Source: an uncultured Tenacibaculum sp.
Lineage (GTDB): Bacteria; Bacteroidota; Bacteroidia; Flavobacteriales; Flavobacteriaceae
Assembly: GCA_947497895.1 (NCBI GenBank)
Contig: CANMIL010000006.1
Span: forward strand, 62,001 to 126,000
Direction: 5' to 3'
Length of the DNA: 64,000 nt
Part shown: positions 59,538 to 64,000 of the stretch, piece after piece
How positions within the stretch are numbered: the first letter of the stretch is position 1
Layout of the letters: each line of letters begins with the position of its first letter
Position numbers and translations under genes: made by a program
The notes under the pieces: model-generated
The model's database searches: none
Told to the model about the DNA's origin: nothing
The model's input: only the letters and a program-made list of their open reading frames with translations

Positions 59538-60947
59538 TTACAGTCCTGCGATCTTATCTTCTTCCAAAACTTCATTGGTTTCGTCTTGAACCTTTTTCAG
59601 AATATTTAATAAATCTTCTTTTGAAACCATTTTAGAAGCTGAAACTTCATTATCTGAAATCATATTTAATAAGGCTTTATCTTGTGCATTTCCTTTTGTC
59701 ATCGCCTCATGATACCCTATATCTTCATTGAAAGTAACCATCGAGTATTTCGAAAAATACTCTTCTGGAAAATTACTTTCCAGTTCCATTTCTATTTTTC
59801 TTTTTTCTTTGAATAGAGGATTGGCTACGTGATCTCGCATTTCATAATAATTTTCTACAGCCAAAGTACCGATAGCATCGGCATCCTGTTTTCTCCTTTG
59901 CTGGTAGACCTTAAAAACTTGATCCCAATCTCCTTCAAATTCGTTCAAAACTTCGTCTAAGACATAAACATCCTCAAAGGAAGCATTCATTCCTTGTCCA
60001 TAGAAAGGCACTACTGCATGCGCAGCATCACCAATAATCAATGTATTTCCTTTATAATACCAAGGAGAACATTTTACAGTTCCCAAAGCACCAGTTGGAT
60101 TATTAGCGAACTCTTCTGATATATTTGGTATCAACTCCAAGGCATCTGGAAATTGCTCTTGGAAAAAATCTTTAATCTTCTCTTCAGATGTCAGATCTTT
60201 AAAATTATATTTTCCTTCTTCGTGTCCTAAAAACAACGTTACCGTAAAACTGCCATCTAAATTAGGTAAGGCTATCAGCATGTATTGTCCTCTTGGCCAA
60301 ATATGTAAATGACCTTTACTTATTTGGTGATTCCCATCTTTATCTCCCGGAATCTCCAATTCCTTATATCCGTGTGTTAAATACTCTTGACTATAACTGA
60401 ATAGAAACTTTTTTTCTAAATAATAACTTTTACGAAGTACCGAACCAGCACCATCAGCTCCAAAAATAACATCAGCATTAACAGTAAACTCCTCTTTAGT
60501 TTTGTAACTTTTAAAATGAGCCTGAGTATTTTCAATATCTACTGACAAACATTTTGCATTAAAATGAATGGTTACATTTTCATGAGATTCCGCTTCCGTC
60601 AATAAAATCCCATTTAAATCTCCCCTAGAAATCGAGTTGATAAACTCACCATCTCTACCCGAATAATTCGAAGCGAAGGTGTTTCCTTCTATATCATGAA
60701 TTAATCTTCCATACATTGGAATACAAATTTTCTTTGCTTTATCTTCGACACCTGCCATTCTTAAAGCTTTAAAACCTCGATCAGAAAGTGCTAAATTTAT
60801 TGAACGACCTGCCGATATATCTACTTTTCTAAGATCAGGTCTACTTTCATAAACAATAACTTTGTATCCTCTTTGTGCTAATCGAAGTGCTAATAAACTT
60901 CCACATAGTCCTGCTCCGATTATTAATATATTGTCTTGTTTCTTCAT
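59538..60947 (-). CDS. kmo: kynurenine 3-monooxygenase
   Basis: A 469-residue FAD-dependent aromatic hydroxylase. FAD-binding G-A-G-L-C-G-S is near residue 12-18, E-S-R-P-D-L-R follows the second strand, and the second FAD motif G-D-A-A-H-A-V-V-P-F-Y-G-Q-G-M-N lies at about 314-329. G-A-D-G-A-G-S is at about 163-169. It uses NADPH and O2 to make 3-hydroxykynurenine, and the C-terminal part is the substrate-side domain. 17 bases separate it from the SRPBCC gene. Confidence 0.95.
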   Translation of the reverse strand: MKKQDNILIIGAGLCGSLLALRLAQRGYKVIVYESRPDLRKVDISAGRSINLALSDRGFKALRMAGVEDKAKKICIPMYGRLIHDIEGNTFASNYSGRDGEFINSISRGDLNGILLTEAESHENVTIHFNAKCLSVDIENTQAHFKSYKTKEEFTVNADVIFGADGAGSVLRKSYYLEKKFLFSYSQEYLTHGYKELEIPGDKDGNHQISKGHLHIWPRGQYMLIALPNLDGSFTVTLFLGHEEGKYNFKDLTSEEKIKDFFQEQFPDALELIPNISEEFANNPTGALGTVKCSPWYYKGNTLIIGDAAHAVVPFYGQGMNASFEDVYVLDEVLNEFEGDWDQVFKVYQQRRKQDADAIGTLAVENYYEMRDHVANPLFKEKRKIEMELESNFPEEYFSKYSMVTFNEDIGYHEAMTKGNAQDKALLNMISDNEVSASKMVSKEDLLNILKKVQDETNEVLEEDKIAGL

Positions 60948-60964
60948 AGTTCTACGAACATTAT

Positions 60965-61411
60965 TTAGAGTTCATTTTTATTAATCTCTCCAGTTCTAAG
61001 ATTTATTCTTGTATATAAATATGCCTTTAAAGAACAAATAAAATCTGTCCAACCTTGTGTTTGTTGCATCACCTTTATAATTCCTTCATCTGTTTTTTCG
61101 TAGGCACTTTCTTTTATTTTTATTTGAGTTTGATTTTGTGACAATTCTTCTAAGCGTATTTCTACTCTTGTTTTTACTTGATTTGCCGACCAATAAAAGA
61201 CTACGCTTTTGTTCTCCTCTATTTTATCTACGTTAATTGTATGTTCAGCACAAACATCATCCCAACTCCAAGTAATCTCTAGTCCCGTCTTTAAATTTGA
61301 GCTTGAGGATGAAACGAAATATTTTGAAATTTTATCCTTATCGATTATCGCTTTAAAAACTTCTTTGATATTTCTTTCAATATTTGATTTCACTTCAACA
61401 ATTAAACTCAT
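60965..61411 (-). CDS. SRPBCC/AHSA1-like protein
   Basis: A 148-residue protein of the Aha1/SRPBCC fold: I-E-R-N-I-K-E-V-F-K-A-I-I-D near the N-terminus, W-S-W-D-D-V, and a long C-terminal helix (W-T-D-F-I-C-S-L-K-A-Y-L). It overlaps the DUF4345 gene by 4 bases and is upstream of kmo. Members bind hydrophobic ligands; the role in this cluster is unknown. Confidence 0.78.
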   Translation of the reverse strand: MSLIVEVKSNIERNIKEVFKAIIDKDKISKYFVSSSSSNLKTGLEITWSWDDVCAEHTINVDKIEENKSVVFYWSANQVKTRVEIRLEELSQNQTQIKIKESAYEKTDEGIIKVMQQTQGWTDFICSLKAYLYTRINLRTGEINKNEL

Positions 61412-61797
61412 AATACATCTGTTTTTGTTTTCAAATTATGAACACCCCATAGTAATAATATCAACTCTCCTATTAGTCCTAAACTATATTGTGGAGATAT
61501 TCCATCAAAAACGGTACTTATTAATCTACCAAAAACCAAACCTCCCATAAATAATATGTTTGTTATCGTGGCATACTTCCAATGATCTGAATTAAAAATT
61601 CCGTAAAACCAATAACCTGCAAAAGCCAGATAAAGTCCCATAACAGCTCTAAAAATATTTTTCAGTTCAAGTACTTGCACTTTAAACTCAAAAAATATTG
61701 GTAATGTCTTCTCAGGATTAAATCCATAAATAAACGCCGCTGCTATAACAATGATAGCAGATACTAATAAATGGGCATTTTTATGGAGATGAGACAT
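61408..61797 (-). CDS. DUF4345-type small membrane protein
   Basis: A 129-residue protein with four hydrophobic helices. The motif A-V-M-G-L-Y-L-A-F-A-G-Y-W, then F-M-G-G-L-V-F-G-R-L-I-S and L-G-L-I-G-E-L-I-L-L, matches the DUF4345 layout. Its first base overlaps the last base of kynU and its last four bases overlap the SRPBCC gene, so translation is coupled. The function is unknown; it could carry a hydrophobic intermediate or be unrelated. Confidence 0.78.
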   Translation of the reverse strand: MSHLHKNAHLLVSAIIVIAAAFIYGFNPEKTLPIFFEFKVQVLELKNIFRAVMGLYLAFAGYWFYGIFNSDHWKYATITNILFMGGLVFGRLISTVFDGISPQYSLGLIGELILLLWGVHNLKTKTDVL

Positions 61798-63059
61798 TAT
61801 ACCAAACTTTTTAAAATTTCAACCATTTTAAACACATCCTGAAAACTATTATACATCGGTACTGGAGCACAACGAATCACATCAGGTTCTCTCCAATCCG
61901 TTATAATATTATTTTCTGTCAATTTCTGATGCAAGCTTTTATCCGCATTTTTTACCTGAATCGATAATTGGCAACCTCTTTCTTTTGGATTCGATGGTGT
62001 AATAATTCGAATTCTATCCGTATTAATTTGTTGAATTAGATATTCAAAATACCCCGTAAGTTTTTCTGATTTCTCCCTTAAATCTATCATTCCAACCTCA
62101 TCAAACATATCAAGTGATGCTCTAATTGCCGCCATTGATAAGATTGGTGGATTACTCAACTGCCAACCTTCAGCTCCTGCCATTACATCAAATGGCTGAC
62201 GCATATTGAATCGAGTTTCTTTATTATGGTTCCACCATCCCGCAAAGCGAGGTAGTTTTTTATTATCTGCATGCTTTTCATGAACAAATAACCCAGCTAA
62301 ACTTCCTGGTCCTGAATTCAAATATTTATAGGTGCACCAAGCGGCAAAATCAACACCAGAATCATGTAGTTCAGGAGATATATTTCCTGCTCCATGCGCT
62401 AAATCTATTCCAACCATGCAATTCTTTGCATGACCTATTTCTGCTATTCTTTTTAAATCTAAATATTGTCCAGTATAATAATTTACTCCTCCAATAAGTA
62501 ATAAGGCAATTTCATCGCCCTGTTCTTCCACAATTTTCTCTAAGTCCTCAATTCTTAGTAACTCTTCTCCTTCACGAGGCTTCCACTCAATTAACCCCTC
62601 TTCTAAATTAAAACCATGGAATTTCAACTGTGATCCTACAGCATATCTATCTGACGGAAAAGCGTCTGACTCTATAACAATTTTGAATTTCTTTTGAGTT
62701 GGCTGGTAAAAAGAAACCATTAATAAATGAAGATTTGTCGTAAGTGTATTCATTACAACCACCTCTAATGGCTTAGCCCCAACAACCTTTGCCATTTTAT
62801 CTGTTAAAAACTCATGATATGGCAGCCAAGGCGTTTTCCCTTCAAAATGCCCTTCAACTCCATACTTAGCCCAATCATCAAGCTCCTGTTGAATATATTG
62901 TTGCGTTCTTTTTGGTTGTAAGCCTAAAGAGTTCCCTGTAAAATACAACCAGTCATTCCCATTTTTATCCTTTGGTATATGAAATTCTTCCCTTAAATAG
63001 GAAAGCTTATCTTCTTTATCTAATTGTATAGCGTAGTCTAAAGTATTCTTGTACATCAA
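61797..63059 (-). CDS. kynU: kynureninase
   Basis: A 420-residue PLP enzyme. The cofactor Lys245 is in C-T-Y-K-Y-L-N-S-G-P-G. Other motifs: Y-F-T-G-N-S-L-G-L-Q-P near residue 40, D-L-A-H-G-A-G-N at about 219-226 and R-F-A-G-W-W near 271. It splits kynurenine or 3-hydroxykynurenine into anthranilate or 3-hydroxyanthranilate plus alanine. A second in-frame Met (63056) is equally likely as start. First gene of the cluster; a -7 box (63073-63080) is only ~14 bases upstream, so the leader is short. Confidence 0.95.
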   Translation of the reverse strand: MMYKNTLDYAIQLDKEDKLSYLREEFHIPKDKNGNDWLYFTGNSLGLQPKRTQQYIQQELDDWAKYGVEGHFEGKTPWLPYHEFLTDKMAKVVGAKPLEVVVMNTLTTNLHLLMVSFYQPTQKKFKIVIESDAFPSDRYAVGSQLKFHGFNLEEGLIEWKPREGEELLRIEDLEKIVEEQGDEIALLLIGGVNYYTGQYLDLKRIAEIGHAKNCMVGIDLAHGAGNISPELHDSGVDFAAWCTYKYLNSGPGSLAGLFVHEKHADNKKLPRFAGWWNHNKETRFNMRQPFDVMAGAEGWQLSNPPILSMAAIRASLDMFDEVGMIDLREKSEKLTGYFEYLIQQINTDRIRIITPSNPKERGCQLSIQVKNADKSLHQKLTENNIITDWREPDVIRCAPVPMYNSFQDVFKMVEILKSLV

Positions 63060-63072
63060 TATTGATTTATTA

Positions 63073-63080
63073 CAAAGTTA
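63073..63080 (-). promoter_or_regulatory. -7 box (minus-strand TAACTTTG) of kynU
   Basis: CAAAGTTA on the plus strand is TAACTTTG on the minus strand, 14 bases before the kynU ATG. A minus-strand TTG at 63096-63098 is only 15 bases away, so the -33 element is poor. Confidence 0.5.
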
Positions 63081-63111
63081 CTAAATAGGAAGATTCAATC
63101 CTGAACCAAAA

Positions 63112-63130
63112 CGTTTCACTATTTAAAACG
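63112..63130. promoter_or_regulatory. inverted repeat CGTTT-N9-AAACG in the kynU-iclR gap
   Basis: CGTTT (63112-63116) and AAACG (63126-63130) lie between the divergent starts, upstream of the kynU -7 box. Position suggests an operator for the IclR-type protein. Confidence 0.3.
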
Positions 63131-63183
63131 GTGTTTTATAAATCTAACATATTTTTTATACTTTAGCAAATAATGAGGTAATT

Positions 63184-63978
63184 ATGATTCACTCTATGAC
63201 CGACAATAACGATAAAAAAATCAATCAATCTATCATAAAAGCATTCGAACTTCTAGATGCCTTTGCTGAAGACAAAAAATCTTGGGGCGTACGTGAATTA
63301 GCTCAAAAAACAGGTTATAATAAAAGTACGGTATACAGATTACTGTATACACTTAGCTCTTTGAATATTGTTCATCAAAATAATAATGATAAATACAGCC
63401 TAGGCAGCAAACTTTTTGAACTAGGTAATCGCGTTTCCATTTATAAAGCCATAACAAACCTCACCAATCCACCTATTAAACAAGTAGCTTTAGACATACA
63501 AGAAACCGTATTGCTAAGCATAATTAAAGAGCAACAAGTTTTTCACATTGACAAAGCAGACAGTCTTCATGGATTAAAAATTAACACCTCAATTGGCTCT
63601 TATCAACCTATCCATGCAACCGCTTCTGGTAAACTTTTATTTTCATTTTTGAACACTTTTGAAAAGGAGAATATTTTTAGTAATACAACTTTTGAGGCAT
63701 TTACCACAAATACAATCACATCAAAAAGCAAAATATTATCAGAATTAGAGAAAATAAAAAAACAAGAATATGCCTTAGATATTGAAGAATTAGAACCAGG
63801 ATTGGTATGTATTGCTATTCCAATTAGAAATAGAAAAGGAAATGTTATCGCATCTTTGAGTGCCTCGGGGCCGTTGAGTAGATTCAAAATGGAAAATGTT
63901 TCAAACTACATCCATATTTTAAATAAGGGAGTAAAAAACATTGAAAAAGCCTTTTACGATTTTGAAAGCCTACCTTAA
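63184..63978 (+). CDS. IclR-family transcription regulator
   Basis: A 264-residue regulator with an N-terminal winged HTH (about 15-75; W-G-V-R-E-L-A-Q-K-T-G-Y-N-K-S-T-V-Y-R-L) and a C-terminal GAF-like IclR effector domain (about 90-258). The latter contains I-H-A-T-A-S-G-K and D-I-E-E-L-E-P-G-L-V-C-I-A-I-P, both typical. It is divergent from kynU with ~125 bp between, so it most likely controls the kynurenine cluster and itself. Effector probably a tryptophan metabolite. The ATG at 63196 is a possible alternative start. Confidence 0.92.
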   Translation: MIHSMTDNNDKKINQSIIKAFELLDAFAEDKKSWGVRELAQKTGYNKSTVYRLLYTLSSLNIVHQNNNDKYSLGSKLFELGNRVSIYKAITNLTNPPIKQVALDIQETVLLSIIKEQQVFHIDKADSLHGLKINTSIGSYQPIHATASGKLLFSFLNTFEKENIFSNTTFEAFTTNTITSKSKILSELEKIKKQEYALDIEELEPGLVCIAIPIRNRKGNVIASLSASGPLSRFKMENVSNYIHILNKGVKNIEKAFYDFESLP

Positions 63979-63981
63979 AAC

Positions 63982-64000
63982 ATGAATGAATTACATGCTT
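63982..64000 (+). CDS. possible start of a further gene (truncated by window end)
   Basis: An ATG four bases after the IclR stop opens a frame (M-N-E-L-H-A) that runs out of the window. It might be a pathway gene co-transcribed with IclR, but six codons are not enough to tell. Confidence 0.25.

Noticed and set aside
1..64000. CRISPR arrays, tRNA/rRNA genes, IS elements, prophage
   Set aside because: No regularly spaced repeats, no cloverleaf or transposase/integrase genes were recognised on reading both strands; not tested by a dedicated tool.

Overview
The window looks like chromosome of a marine-type member of the Flavobacteriaceae (Bacteroidota). The base composition is AT-rich. Several secreted proteins end in type IX secretion (T9SS) sorting domains. 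Several promoters carry the Bacteroidota -7 box TAnnTTTG, and genes generally lack a purine-rich ribosome site. Gene families and gene order (rsfS-ftsH-LUD-cdsA-ACBP, ECF sigma-DUF4252, YXY/LuxR regulators) fit that family. I cannot name the genus. No tRNA, rRNA, IS element, prophage or CRISPR array was seen.

Layout. 1-3.3 kb: the end of an RCK potassium-channel-type protein, then a compact + strand set of a DUF1399-like protein, a protein with a (Ser-Ser-Cys)n tail, a membrane protein and a short endonuclease V-like protein. 3.4-5.6 kb: an acyltransferase-3 protein and a metallo-beta-lactamase-fold protein. 5.6-10 kb (-): a large secreted M36 metalloprotease and YjbQ. 10-21.2 kb (-): a beta-glucan (laminarin-type) locus with a T9SS multi-module binding protein, two GH17 enzymes, a GH30, a clan-A glycosidase and a membrane-spanning propeller/Y_Y_Y/LuxR regulator. 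21.3-23.5 kb (-): ECF sigma factor operon with two DUF4252 proteins. 23.6-28.3 kb (+): S41 protease, AraC-type regulator, di-haem peroxidase, PAP2 phosphatase. 28.3-30.1 kb (-): DUF72 and patatin. 30.3-35.7 kb (+): YCF48-like propeller lipoprotein and two amidohydrolase-superfamily proteins. 35.8-45.1 kb: housekeeping (dnaK, NUDIX, pyrE, birA, rsfS, ftsH, cdsA, ACBP, YceI). 45.3-46.9 kb (-): POT-family peptide transporter. 46.9-48 kb: a 1.1 kb non-coding stretch with a candidate small RNA. 48-51.3 kb (+): a secreted peptidyl-arginine-deiminase-family enzyme with three FN3/chitin-binding-like repeats and a T9SS signal. 51.3-63.1 kb (-): a tryptophan/kynurenine catabolic cluster (kynU, kmo, 3-hydroxyanthranilate dioxygenase, ACMS decarboxylase, aminomuconate semialdehyde dehydrogenase, aminomuconate deaminase) interleaved with uncharacterised genes. 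It is flanked by a divergent IclR regulator.

How the genes work together. The right end encodes conversion of (3-hydroxy)kynurenine through 3-hydroxyanthranilate and 2-aminomuconate semialdehyde towards 4-oxalocrotonate, probably under IclR control. Tryptophan 2,3-dioxygenase and the formamidase are not in the window. The glucan locus would cut beta-1,3/1,6-glucans at the surface, in the periplasm and possibly in the cytoplasm, but no SusC/SusD pair is present. The most interesting items are the secreted deiminase-family enzyme, the Ser-Cys-tail gene set, the candidate C-rich small RNA, the accessory genes of the kynurenine cluster (a methyltransferase with membrane segments and an SDR lacking the YxxxK motif), and the back-to-back promoters of pyrE and the NUDIX gene.
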